Source: Phycisphaeraceae bacterium
GTDB lineage: Bacteria > Planctomycetota > Phycisphaerae > Phycisphaerales > UBA1924
Direction: 5' to 3'
Assembly: GCA_019636565.1 (NCBI GenBank)
Contig: JAHBXG010000002.1
Span: 1 to 64,000 of the forward strand
DNA length: 64,000 bases
In this document: in pieces, positions 8,645 through 17,344 of the stretch
Position numbering within the stretch: the first letter of the stretch is position 1
Layout: each line of letters opens with the position of its first letter
Made by a program: the position numbers and the translations under genes
The notes under the pieces: model-generated
The model's input: only the letters and a program-made list of their open reading frames with translations
Database searches by the model: none
What the model was told of the DNA's origin: nothing

Positions 8645-9982
8645 GTGCCCGCTCGCGCCCGCGCGACCGATGCGTCGCTACGCTGGCGGGCCGTGCGACC
8701 GAAGCCAAGCCCTGCCATCGGATTCATTTTTCTGACGCTGCTGCTCGATGTGCTCGGGTTCGGGGTGATCATTCCGGTTGCGCCGCGGCTCGTTCAGAGT
8801 CTGCTGAACGGTGGAGCGGGCGGGAGCGATTCGCAGGCGGCTTATGTCGTCGGGTGGCTCGCGGCAACGTACGCGATCATGCAGTTCCTGTTTTCGCCCC
8901 TGCTCGGAGCACTTTCCGATCGGGTCGGACGCAGGCCCGTGCTGCTGGTCGCGATCTTTGGTTCGGGCATTGACTACTTCGCCATGGCGTTCGCGCCGAC
9001 GCTCATGTTCTTCTTTATCACGCGGGCAATCAACGGGTTGTCGGGCGCAAGCATGACCGTGTGCAACGCCTATATCGCGGATATCACGGCGCCCGAAAAG
9101 CGGGCGGCGGCGTTCGGCATGATCGGAGCGGCGTTCGGGCTGGGGTTCATCCTCGGGCCACTCGCGGGCGGATTCCTCGGGGAAATCAATATCCACCTTC
9201 CGTTCTATGTGGCGGGAGGATTGTCGCTCGCGAATTGGCTGTACGGGCTGCTCGTGCTGCCCGAATCGCTTCCGCGGGAGCGGCGTTCTCACCTGAATCT
9301 GGCGCGGGCGAATCCGGTCGCGGCTTTTTACGGGCTGGGTCGGTATCCCCTGGTAGCGGGATTGGCTGCGGCGATGTTTCTCTTGAATCTGGCGATGTTC
9401 GGTCTGCACATGACGTGGGTGCTGTATACCAAGCACCGATACGATTGGAGCCCTCTCTACGTTGGATTGTCACTTTTCTGCGTTGGGCTTGGCGCGGTAA
9501 TCGTCCAGGCGGGACTGGTCCGCAAGATCGTCCCTTGGCTCGGGGAGCGAAGGTCGCTCCTGATCGGGCTGTGCATTGGCGTGGTGGCGTACATCGGCTA
9601 CGGCGCCGCGACCCAAGGCTGGATGATCTATGTGATCATCGCATTCGCTTCGCTCGGCGGAATCGCTCAACCCGCCGCGCAGGCCATCATCACTAAAACG
9701 GTCCGACCCTACGAACAGGGCGAGGTTCAGGGTGCCTTGACGTCGTTGCAGTGCGTTGCTCAGATTGCCGGGCCGCTGATGGCGACCTGGACATTTGGCT
9801 ACTTCATTTCCGACCAGGCCCCGATCAAACTGCCGGGTGCGTCTTTCTTCCTCGGAGCGATCTTTTCAGCACTCGGAACGGGCGTCGCGGCGTGGGCGAC
9901 CATGGGTTATTCGGCCCGTGACCCACACCCCGCCGCGACAGGGACATTGGACGTGGACCCGGCAACCGCGACGGCAGAGTGA
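8645..9982 (+). CDS. MFS transporter, TCR/Tet-like drug efflux family
   Basis: A major facilitator of about 445 residues with 12 predicted membrane segments. The family shows in the first helix (IGFIFLTLLLDVLGFGVIIP), in motif A between TM2 and TM3 (GALSDRVGRRPVL), and in the TM5 region (AAFGLGFILGPLAGG). TCR/Tet-like members are proton-coupled exporters of tetracycline and other small molecules; the substrate here is unknown. I chose GTG 8645 because GGAGG lies at 8633-8637 with 7-base spacing; GTG 8693 is an alternative nearer the first helix. The upstream terminator separates it from the previous gene, and it converges with the zinc-ribbon gene after only 22 bases. Confidence 0.88.
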   Translation: MPARARATDASLRWRAVRPKPSPAIGFIFLTLLLDVLGFGVIIPVAPRLVQSLLNGGAGGSDSQAAYVVGWLAATYAIMQFLFSPLLGALSDRVGRRPVLLVAIFGSGIDYFAMAFAPTLMFFFITRAINGLSGASMTVCNAYIADITAPEKRAAAFGMIGAAFGLGFILGPLAGGFLGEINIHLPFYVAGGLSLANWLYGLLVLPESLPRERRSHLNLARANPVAAFYGLGRYPLVAGLAAAMFLLNLAMFGLHMTWVLYTKHRYDWSPLYVGLSLFCVGLGAVIVQAGLVRKIVPWLGERRSLLIGLCIGVVAYIGYGAATQGWMIYVIIAFASLGGIAQPAAQAIITKTVRPYEQGEVQGALTSLQCVAQIAGPLMATWTFGYFISDQAPIKLPGASFFLGAIFSALGTGVAAWATMGYSARDPHPAATGTLDVDPATATAE

Positions 9983-10004
9983 ATGCTCGCTCGCCCGCTT
10001 CGGA

Positions 10005-10424
10005 CTACTTCTTGCTCTTGAACATGCTGCGGACCCGTTCAGCAAGCGTGAACTCGCTGAGGTCTTTGAGTTCACCAGCGTCGAGCAGTACGCCGCCGCA
10101 GTCGCGGCAAAGATCGATAATCACGTGAGGTTGGCGCGGATCGGGAACCTGAACGAGCTTGCTGTGGTCCCGCGGACATTCCAGAAAATCATCGCGGAGC
10201 ACTTTGTATTCGTAGTTATTCTTCGCCGTTCCGTAGTCGATGTCGTCGAGGCTGACGCCTTTTCCCTTGGCCTGGATGGCACGCTCGAGCTCGTAAGCGT
10301 CGAACCAAATGGCGCCGCACCTGCCGCAGTGGTCGACGACAAGGTCGCTGCTGCCCACGGTTAGTTTTTCCATGATTGTCGCGTCTTTCGGGCAGCGGAT
10401 TTTGCCGGGCGGTGTTGTGTGCAT
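10005..10424 (-). CDS. Double zf-TFIIB-type zinc-ribbon protein
   Basis: A 139-residue protein made of two copies of the TFIIB-like zinc ribbon of the zf-TFIIB family. Copy 1 is CPKD (residue 11), then CGRCGAIWFDAYEL. Copy 2 is CPRD, then CRDCGGVLLDAGEL. In both the usual second Cys of the first pair is replaced by Asp, leaving Cys/Asp plus Cys-x-x-Cys as ligands. The function of this bacterial family is unknown; nucleic-acid or protein binding is plausible. AGGAG lies about 10 bases upstream of the ATG. It is the last gene of the apparent operon that includes both topoisomerase VI subunits, 69 bases after top6A. Confidence 0.88.
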   Translation of the reverse strand: MHTTPPGKIRCPKDATIMEKLTVGSSDLVVDHCGRCGAIWFDAYELERAIQAKGKGVSLDDIDYGTAKNNYEYKVLRDDFLECPRDHSKLVQVPDPRQPHVIIDLCRDCGGVLLDAGELKDLSEFTLAERVRSMFKSKK

Positions 10425-10493
10425 GGGACTCGACTCCTGAGAAAGAACAATGACTGCGCGAGAGCCGCGAGAGCGACAACGGAGGATGCCCGA

Positions 10494-11624
10494 CTAATCC
10501 AGCCAGTCCTTTGCCTTCAAGCGCTCGGGAACGTACTCCTCCGTGACATAGGAGATGCCCTTGTTGATCATGGCTTCCACTTCCATCTTGAACCCGTTGC
10601 TCAAAAGTTTCTGAATCTCTTTCTGCCAGCCCTTGTGCTGCTCGAACCAGGGGTACGCCGCGATCTCTTTTGCGCGCTTGATATCATTTTCGGTCAAATC
10701 GATCTTGACGGCGTCGCCGAGATCGCACTCGTCGTAGTCCTTGGCGCGAATGCCCAGGAACTTGGCATCCGGAATAGCAAGGCGAGAGGATTCAAAGGCG
10801 AGCGAGATCGAGCCTTGCTTGATGACGCTGTAGATGTAGTGCCCCCAGGGATCGCAATCGAGCACGCAGATTATGGGGAGTTTGAGTTCCTGATTCAGTC
10901 TCTGGAGCAGGCGCCTGCAACCTCGGGGCGGCTGGCCCGCGCCATGCGTCAGAATGCAGTTGTTTTCTTCCCAGAACCGGTCTTCGTTAAAGCGATTCCA
11001 GACAGTTCCCTTTTCGACGTGCAGGACAAATTTCGCTTCGCACTTTTTGAACTGAATGACATCCGGCTCGACAATCGACGGGATTCCCCAGCCCCCCGAG
11101 CCCATCTTGCGGGCGTCGATTTCGTCGCCCTTGTCGACAATGGTGATATTTCCCACGAGCGTGCCGCGGTTTTCGGCGAAGATGTGAAGTTCTTCGCGGA
11201 GCGCGCCGAGCGTCACTTCGAGATCTTCGAGAATCGGGTCCGACTCATCCTGCGTGTCGAACGTGTTCTCTTTGGTCCCGGCGACGGTGTGCTTGGCCTT
11301 ATAAAAAACACCGCGGAGGCTGGATGTCTTTCCAGAGTCGATCAGATCCTTGATTGTGCTCCCGTGCAGCATCGTCTGCATGAACTGCTTGGCGGTCTTG
11401 AGATCGAAGAGCGGACGATCCGCCTTGCCGTCGCCCATCTCAAGGATGCCGCGCTTCTTGTTCCAGATCGTGTTGGATTTCGCACGCGTGGGGATGTGGA
11501 AGATCGGTTCCTTCCCGCCGAGAGTCTTCTTTGAGACATCGTCTGCTAGATTGACGATCTTGCCGAGGGTGCGTTTGTCGCGTTCTTTGGTCTTTGCCGA
11601 AACGACCGGCTTGGCTTTGGCCAT
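10494..11624 (-). CDS. top6A: DNA topoisomerase VI subunit A (Spo11-like)
   Basis: A 376-residue protein, close to the usual length for archaeal Top6A. It has a 5Y-CAP (winged-helix) domain with the candidate DNA-cleaving tyrosine Y108 in SSLRGVFYKAK. A Toprim domain follows, with the metal-binding Glu at E204 (VLHVEKGTVWNRF) and the Asp pair D256/D258 in ICVLDCDPWGHYIYS. Together with Top6B it forms the type IIB enzyme, which makes double-strand breaks with 2-base overhangs and passes a second duplex through, relaxing or decatenating DNA with ATP. AAGGAT precedes the ATG. This enzyme is typical of archaea and plants and sporadic in bacteria. Its partner subunit is three genes upstream in the same operon. 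Confidence 0.93.
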   Translation of the reverse strand: MAKAKPVVSAKTKERDKRTLGKIVNLADDVSKKTLGGKEPIFHIPTRAKSNTIWNKKRGILEMGDGKADRPLFDLKTAKQFMQTMLHGSTIKDLIDSGKTSSLRGVFYKAKHTVAGTKENTFDTQDESDPILEDLEVTLGALREELHIFAENRGTLVGNITIVDKGDEIDARKMGSGGWGIPSIVEPDVIQFKKCEAKFVLHVEKGTVWNRFNEDRFWEENNCILTHGAGQPPRGCRRLLQRLNQELKLPIICVLDCDPWGHYIYSVIKQGSISLAFESSRLAIPDAKFLGIRAKDYDECDLGDAVKIDLTENDIKRAKEIAAYPWFEQHKGWQKEIQKLLSNGFKMEVEAMINKGISYVTEEYVPERLKAKDWLD

Positions 11625-11696
11625 GGGATCATCCTTGAAGCGTGAAAAAACTCGGTTCGATCAGAATAGAACAGCGGCAGGCAGCAGCCCCGCGGC

Positions 11697-12497
11697 TTAG
11701 GGCCTCGCATGGCCGAACTTTTCCGCAAAAATCTCTTTCATGAGGCTCCACGATCGGCGGTCCGCGTTCTGGTTGTACTTCACTCCCGGAACTTTGTACC
11801 CATCCGCGTTGGGGTTCGTGAAGGCGTGCACAGCGCCGCTGAAGACGGCGAACAAATAGTCGATGCCGGCTTCTCTCATCTGTTTCTCGAACTTGGCTTG
11901 CTCACCTTCGGGTACAAATGCGTCATCAGCGCCCTGGCAGATGACAACGGTGCCTTTGATTTTCTTGTTGTCGTCTGGATTCTGGGCTGAGTACGTGGAG
12001 GCGTGGAAAGCGACGACGGCGTCGAGATCTGCTCCTGTCCGCGCCAGCTCCATGGCGACGGTACCGCCCATGCAGTATCCGATGGCACCCAGTTTCGAGG
12101 TGTCGACGATCTTCTGGGCGGTCAGCACATTGAGCCCGGCGCTCGCACGGGCCCTGCGCGCATTCGCATCTCTCATGATCTCGCCCGACAACTGCCCAGC
12201 CTGCTTGGGATCGGACGTGGTTTTTCCTTTGCCGTACATGTCGATCGCGAAAGCGACGTATCCCAGTTGCGCAAGTTGCTTCGCGCGGCTCCGCGAGTAC
12301 TCGTTCATCCCCCACCACTCCGGGCAGACCACCACGCCCGGGGCTGGATTCTGCTCCGTCGCAACCGAGTCGTCCCAGGCAAGAAAGCCTTCGAGCACGA
12401 CATCGCCATCCTTGTACTCGATGACTTTGGTTTGCACGGCCGCGAATGCTCCATTTGCCAAGAGACAGATTCCGATCCACAATAAAACTGTTCGCAT
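11697..12497 (-). CDS. Dienelactone hydrolase-family protein, exported
   Basis: A 266-residue alpha/beta hydrolase with a signal peptide (RTVLLWIGICLLANGAFAA). The nucleophile elbow is GYCMGG, giving Cys142 as nucleophile as in true dienelactone hydrolases. Asp191/192 (QGADDAFVP) and His224 (GAVHAFTNP) complete the triad, and PEWWGMNEY matches the conserved oxyanion/active-site region. The physiological substrate is not evident. AAGGAG lies 6 bases before the ATG at 12497. The gene sits between the two topoisomerase VI subunit genes, 20 bases after the UbiA-like gene and 72 bases before top6A, so it is very probably co-transcribed with them. Confidence 0.9.
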   Translation of the reverse strand: MRTVLLWIGICLLANGAFAAVQTKVIEYKDGDVVLEGFLAWDDSVATEQNPAPGVVVCPEWWGMNEYSRSRAKQLAQLGYVAFAIDMYGKGKTTSDPKQAGQLSGEIMRDANARRARASAGLNVLTAQKIVDTSKLGAIGYCMGGTVAMELARTGADLDAVVAFHASTYSAQNPDDNKKIKGTVVICQGADDAFVPEGEQAKFEKQMREAGIDYLFAVFSGAVHAFTNPNADGYKVPGVKYNQNADRRSWSLMKEIFAEKFGHARP

Positions 12498-12517
12498 GCG
12501 CGCTCCTTCGCGGGAGT

Positions 12518-13435
12518 TTATGAAGCCGGATTCGCAGAGAGCATCAACACAAGGGTGACAAACACGGCTTCGGGGAAGAATCGAAAATCCACAGTATCGC
12601 GAATCCGGGTCGGGTGTCGCCAGCGGAGCGCAAACATCCCCATCACCATCGCCATGCTCCAGGCGACGCGAGGCCGTATCGGAAGCGGAGTTGCGAAGAG
12701 AAGACCGAACGCAACCACCAGTCGGCCGATGCCGGCCCAGTTCCAGACGCGGGGCGATCCAAGACGAGTCGCGAAGGTTTCCGTGAAGAACTCCCGATCA
12801 GTCGGCTCGTCATCGATATCACAGAGCGCCGCATCCAGGAAAACACGAATCGCGACCGCCAGAAACGCCAGCCCCAGCGCGATCCGAGCATCCCACGCGG
12901 CCTTCAGGACTTCGACTGGCGTTCCGGCGTGGCTCGCGAGCACCGCGATAAATGCGGAAAACCCGGCCATGCCGATCGCTACATAGGCGTTCTTGAGCCA
13001 GAGCCGATCCTTGACGCGGGCCACAGTTCCCCGCGGCGTCGGCGCGTACGCGACCGTGCTCGCGGCGGCCACAAAGACGAGCAGGGGTGCGACCGGATGC
13101 ATGCGAAATCCAACAAGCGCCGCGGCGACGAGAAGCGAGAGCGCAAACAAGCGAACGCCGCCCGCACGGCGTATCAGAAATCGGTAACGTTCAGGCTGCG
13201 CGGCGGAATCTGCCGGATCCAACCAGGCCGACAAGAGCTTGACGCGATCAACCGAATAAACGGCCGTCGCGGTCAGCAAGACACAAACCATCGCCTCCCA
13301 CGGCGGCAGAGGACCGGAGTGCGGCAAGCCAGCGAGTTGGAAAATGCAAATAAACGCCGCGAGAGCGTACAGACCAGCCCAAACGCCGAGATGACCGAGA
13401 ACACTCAACACGCCGAGCCCTTGTGAGCGGGTCAC
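12518..13435 (-). CDS. UbiA-like polytopic membrane protein
   Basis: A 305-residue, very hydrophobic protein with about eight membrane segments. Two acidic motifs at UbiA-like positions suggest a divergent prenyltransferase fold: VDRVKLLSAWLDPADS after the second helix and CDIDDEPTDREFF around residue 210. UbiA enzymes join polyprenyl chains to aromatic or lipid acceptors in the membrane, but the canonical NDxxDxxxD is not intact, so the activity is uncertain. The only in-frame start is GTG 13435, without a clear ribosome-binding site, 22 bases after the preceding lipoprotein gene. Translational coupling within the operon is likely. Confidence 0.6.
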   Translation of the reverse strand: MTRSQGLGVLSVLGHLGVWAGLYALAAFICIFQLAGLPHSGPLPPWEAMVCVLLTATAVYSVDRVKLLSAWLDPADSAAQPERYRFLIRRAGGVRLFALSLLVAAALVGFRMHPVAPLLVFVAAASTVAYAPTPRGTVARVKDRLWLKNAYVAIGMAGFSAFIAVLASHAGTPVEVLKAAWDARIALGLAFLAVAIRVFLDAALCDIDDEPTDREFFTETFATRLGSPRVWNWAGIGRLVVAFGLLFATPLPIRPRVAWSMAMVMGMFALRWRHPTRIRDTVDFRFFPEAVFVTLVLMLSANPAS

Positions 13436-13457
13436 AGTTTCGCATCAGCCGCACGGC

Positions 13458-14897
13458 TCATCGGGGCGCGAGACGCGGTGTGATCACTCTGTAGGCGATC
13501 GCCAAACCGAATGCCACGACAAGCAGCACGATGCCTCTCCAGAATACACGGTCGATAGCCGCGTTTCCTGAATCGGCGATCACGTGGACCTTTGAATCGG
13601 CCAGGCGAGAGAGATCCGCGATCGATTTCCCCGCATCATTTGAGGTCGTGAGTGTCTGTAGCGTCGAGATAGCGGAATTGAATCTCTCCGCGGCGATCGC
13701 CAGATCTGCCGACGTTTGTGAAATGCCGGTGTCCTTGCCGTCGGAGCCCGCAGGAAAGTAATGATTGGCCATGGCGTTCAGCGTCGCAAGTGCTTCGCGC
13801 AAGTCTTTCGCGGCGGCCGCTGCGGCTTCGGCGGCCTGGCTGCGTTCCGACGAGAGCTTGCGTGCTTCGCGTACCACTGAATCCGCCTGATTGACGATCT
13901 CTCGGACGTCTTTCAACATCGGCTCCAAAGAATCCCGGGCGGATTCAAGGGACACCAGAAGGGCTTCTCGCTGCTGATCGAAATTGGCTGTCGCATCGTG
14001 CACGCGAGCGGCGAGCTGCTCAACAGCAGCCGGGAGCGCACGAGAAGAATCCAAGACTTCCTGAATCTGCGGTACGTCGAACACGCTTACGACGCTGGCT
14101 TGCGTGGTCATCTGAACAAGAATCGGCGAGCGGGAAGCAAGCCAGATGGCTCGCTCTCCCAGCATCCGCAGTTCCTCAGCAGATCGCATCGCTTCGTCGA
14201 GAACGTCCAGCAATCCCTGCGACTTTGCGACTTTTGCTTCGAGCATCGCGTCGAACCCCGAGTCGATATCACTAAGACGCGCGAATGAAACCGACTTGAT
14301 GTCCGAAGATTCCTCGAGCCAGCGATCAATTCGCGCCTGGAGTTGTTCGCGTTCGGGTCTAGAGAGCAATTCCGCTCCGATTGCCCATACTTTGGCCTCT
14401 GCGACTTTCACTCCGGCAGAAACGCGAGGAGTGAGAGAGCCGAAGTACTCGGTTCTTCCCGGCCCATCCGACCAAGCCTGCGAAAGGAGCCGAGAAAGGA
14501 CCATCATGTCGATGATCCCGCCGACGGGGTCGAGCGTGACGCCGATGGTGTAGCCCGAAACGATCGATCGCAGCTTTTGCTCGACGAGGGCGGAGCGAAC
14601 ACTTTGGTCGGGGGCCTCTTCAATCAGCGGCTCGAAGATGCTCCGCATCGAGCTGGCCCACATGTCGCATAAATCAAAGAGCTTGGTCTGGAGTTGCAAC
14701 TTCGTTATCTCTTGAGCAACCTCTCCGGTGCCCGGGTCGCGCAAGATCACACGCGATTGCTCCCGCTTCGAGTGCGACAATGCCGCGTCGGGAGAAATGC
14801 AGCCAAGCGGCGCACAAACAAGCGCGAATACTCCGCATTTCAACAGAGCGGAGCGGCAGAAAGCCAACTTTGATTCCACTGCATCGCGACGTTTCAA
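13458..14897 (-). CDS. Coiled-coil lipoprotein with C-terminal membrane anchor, unknown function
   Basis: A 479-residue protein. The N-terminus has a lipoprotein-type signal peptide ending in a lipobox (VCAPLGC). The middle contains long heptad-like helical stretches rich in Ala, Glu, Arg and Gln (for example around 310-380: 'DSLEPMLKDVREIVNQADSV' and 'AAEAAAAAAKDLREAL'), which suggest a coiled coil. A single hydrophobic helix near the C-terminus (GIVLLVVAFGLAIAYRV) would re-enter a membrane. The apparent start is TTG 14897, only 15 bases after the top6B stop. It resembles a spacer or tether spanning the envelope, but I cannot name a family. Nothing in it suggests DNA topology, which makes its place in this operon odd. 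Confidence 0.65.
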   Translation of the reverse strand: MKRRDAVESKLAFCRSALLKCGVFALVCAPLGCISPDAALSHSKREQSRVILRDPGTGEVAQEITKLQLQTKLFDLCDMWASSMRSIFEPLIEEAPDQSVRSALVEQKLRSIVSGYTIGVTLDPVGGIIDMMVLSRLLSQAWSDGPGRTEYFGSLTPRVSAGVKVAEAKVWAIGAELLSRPEREQLQARIDRWLEESSDIKSVSFARLSDIDSGFDAMLEAKVAKSQGLLDVLDEAMRSAEELRMLGERAIWLASRSPILVQMTTQASVVSVFDVPQIQEVLDSSRALPAAVEQLAARVHDATANFDQQREALLVSLESARDSLEPMLKDVREIVNQADSVVREARKLSSERSQAAEAAAAAAKDLREALATLNAMANHYFPAGSDGKDTGISQTSADLAIAAERFNSAISTLQTLTTSNDAGKSIADLSRLADSKVHVIADSGNAAIDRVFWRGIVLLVVAFGLAIAYRVITPRLAPR

Positions 14898-14912
14898 GCA
14901 AATCCCGCTTCG

Positions 14913-17240
14913 TTAGAACAGTCCCGGCTGGTCGGCGGGTACCAGCTTACCGTTCACGAGTCGCATCTTGGGCTTTATTCTTGATTCGCTGGCCGACGCC
15001 GGACCAAGATCGGCGGTTCGGACGTCGTTTTGTGCCGATTTTGGCGTCGCAGGGGTACCGGTTTTCTTTGGCGTTTTTGTTGCCGGATTGGATTTTTTCG
15101 GTGCCTTGGTGCGGGTTGACGGGTTTTCGTTCTCAAGAAGTCGCGGCTGGGAGTCCTCTTCGGCCTGCTTGCTTCGAGCGGCGACCTCCGTCATCGCCCT
15201 TTCCGCCTTGGATTGCTTACCAACCGGGGGAGCGTCGTCATTCGTCCGCGCGCCCAACTTCGGCGCCATCGCCTGCTCGACGATGATCACGCCGTCCTGA
15301 TCGGCGGGATCTTCATCCTTCAGTTTCTTCCCTTCTTCATCCAGTTTCAAATCCGCGATCGCGGTTCGCTTCTTCGCCTGCGCGAGCATCGCCTCGTAAA
15401 GCTTTTTGGCGTCGGCACCGTTGATTGCGTTGCACGCTTTGGCGATCTCGCCGATGTAGCGCTCGAAGACGTCGCGGCGCTCGGATTCGCGCCGCATCTT
15501 AAGGCGTTTGTTGAGGTAGGTCCCGAGTTTTCTGCCGCACTCCATGAGCGCGAGCTTCATCTCCTTGCGGATTTCGTCGTAGTCGGCAATTGCCTCTTTG
15601 CTCTCGCTGGTGAACGGCACCCACACGCTGGCCATGTGGATCATGATCACAATGGCACCGACCGGCACGGCGCCGCGGGGCTGCTGCAAGTCGTAATTCC
15701 GCCAGTTGGTTTCGATGACGGCCTTGAAACTGGAGCACGCGCTCTGCTGAAAGAGCAGCGGCACTCGATTTGCAAAGCGGATCACTCGGCAGGGCTCGTC
15801 TCCCGGAAGTTCGCCACCGAAGGCGATGGCCGCCTCAATCAGAAACGGACGCCCGCGATACACCGCCGGTTCGCGGCTGCTCGCGGCATAGAACTCGGCC
15901 CGCACACCCTTGAACATGCCCTTCAGCAGTTGCTGCACGCCGATAGGCGCGAGGCAATCGGTCGGGGGTGGCGGCAGTTTGGAATCCTGGAGTTCGCGGA
16001 AGAGTCGTTCGGCTGCATCGTGATCCATATCGGCGACGCGCGTCCGGCTTGTCTTGCCGATCTTCTCGCACAAGTTGCTGGCGGTCGCGCTGCTCACGCG
16101 GCTGAAGCGATCCTGAAGGAAGTTGTAGAGCGTGTATCCGCCCTTTTCAATTTCGGCCTCCTTCAGCATTTGAAGCAAAATGCCGAGTTCGATCCCTTTG
16201 GGATGAGGCTGAATCTCCTTGGTCTCCGGCGGCAGGTCTTCCACGGCTCGCGGAAAGATCATCACTCCGCCCGTTTCGGTTGTGACCTGAGGCTCGGCCG
16301 GCCTGGGTGCGGGCGCGGCGGGCGATGACCCTTCGTCGGCTCTTTCATCCTCGCCTGCAACTTTGAACTTGCTGACACGCTGCTTCAAGAGGGGCGTGTC
16401 ATCTTTTTCGTCTTCGCTGACCTTGCTTGGTGGAACAAACGTGAATCGTGCGTGCGGGTTGGCAATGGCCGTGAGTTCGAGGAACTCGTCAACGCTGCCC
16501 CGGCCCTTCTGGTATCGGCCGTCCAACTCGATGCTGACGCTTGTGCCGGTGGGGTAGACGTCGGCGGAGAGAATCTCGCCTCGCTCGCTGAGGTCCCGCG
16601 TGCCCACAGTGAGTCGCGCAAATCGCTCGGGAGGAAAATCCCTGGTCTCGCGATCCTCTGTCACTTCGGCGCGATTCGTCTTGGTGTTCATCGCCAGCTC
16701 GATGTGGTGAGCGGGCTGCTTGGCGCTGGGCTTGGTGTGGATGACCATCGGCTTGCCGGTGGTGATAAGCCCGTACATGCCGGCGGCCGAAATGCCGATG
16801 CCCTGTTGTCCGCGGCTCATCTTGAGTCGGTGAAACTTCGAGCCGTAAAGCAATCGACCGAAGATGTTTTCTACCTGCTTGCGGACGATGCCGGGACCGT
16901 TATCGACGACCGAGACGCGGTAGCGGGCCGACTTCGCGCTCGCCGGTCGATCAGGCTGGAGATCCTCGATGATGACCGTGATGTCCGGAAGGATGCCCGC
17001 CTCTTCGCACGCGTCGAGCGAGTTGTCCACGGCCTCCTTGACCGTCGTAAGCAGGGCTTTTCGGGGGTTGTCAAAGCCGAGCAGATGCCGGTTCTTGGCA
17101 AAGAACTCGGAAACGGAAATGTCGCGCTGCTTGGTCGCCATCGATTCGGCGTTTGCGCGCGGGGCGTTCTTGCTTTTCATGGTTTTCGAAGTATTCGAGG
17201 AGGCTGGGTGTGCTTCCTCTAAAAGCGCTGGCTGCGACAT
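14913..17240 (-). CDS. top6B: DNA topoisomerase VI subunit B (GHKL ATPase)
   Basis: A 775-residue protein. The Bergerat ATP-binding fold shows the N box (EAVDNSLDAC, residues 69-78), the G1 box (DNGPGI, 113-118) and the G2 lid (SRGQQGIGISAAGMYG, 142-157). An H2TH-like region (NFLQDRFSRVSSATASNLCEKIG) and the transducer domain follow; the transducer Lys that contacts ATP should lie around 'NYDLQQPRGAVPVG'. ATP-driven dimerisation controls DNA cleavage by Top6A. Start 17240 is chosen for its GGAGGG at 5-base spacing. Archaeal Top6B is about 530 residues; the extra length here is an acidic insert near 290-340 and a Lys/Pro-rich tail from about 690. First gene of the six-gene operon. Confidence 0.93.
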   Translation of the reverse strand: MSQPALLEEAHPASSNTSKTMKSKNAPRANAESMATKQRDISVSEFFAKNRHLLGFDNPRKALLTTVKEAVDNSLDACEEAGILPDITVIIEDLQPDRPASAKSARYRVSVVDNGPGIVRKQVENIFGRLLYGSKFHRLKMSRGQQGIGISAAGMYGLITTGKPMVIHTKPSAKQPAHHIELAMNTKTNRAEVTEDRETRDFPPERFARLTVGTRDLSERGEILSADVYPTGTSVSIELDGRYQKGRGSVDEFLELTAIANPHARFTFVPPSKVSEDEKDDTPLLKQRVSKFKVAGEDERADEGSSPAAPAPRPAEPQVTTETGGVMIFPRAVEDLPPETKEIQPHPKGIELGILLQMLKEAEIEKGGYTLYNFLQDRFSRVSSATASNLCEKIGKTSRTRVADMDHDAAERLFRELQDSKLPPPPTDCLAPIGVQQLLKGMFKGVRAEFYAASSREPAVYRGRPFLIEAAIAFGGELPGDEPCRVIRFANRVPLLFQQSACSSFKAVIETNWRNYDLQQPRGAVPVGAIVIMIHMASVWVPFTSESKEAIADYDEIRKEMKLALMECGRKLGTYLNKRLKMRRESERRDVFERYIGEIAKACNAINGADAKKLYEAMLAQAKKRTAIADLKLDEEGKKLKDEDPADQDGVIIVEQAMAPKLGARTNDDAPPVGKQSKAERAMTEVAARSKQAEEDSQPRLLENENPSTRTKAPKKSNPATKTPKKTGTPATPKSAQNDVRTADLGPASASESRIKPKMRLVNGKLVPADQPGLF

Positions 17241-17344
17241 CGCGGCCCTCCTTGGCTGCGGATTTCGGAACACATTCTACATCGATCGATCTCCGCCCGG
17301 CACGCAATATTCCGCATGGGAGGGCTACGCCGGACGGCGAGCAA

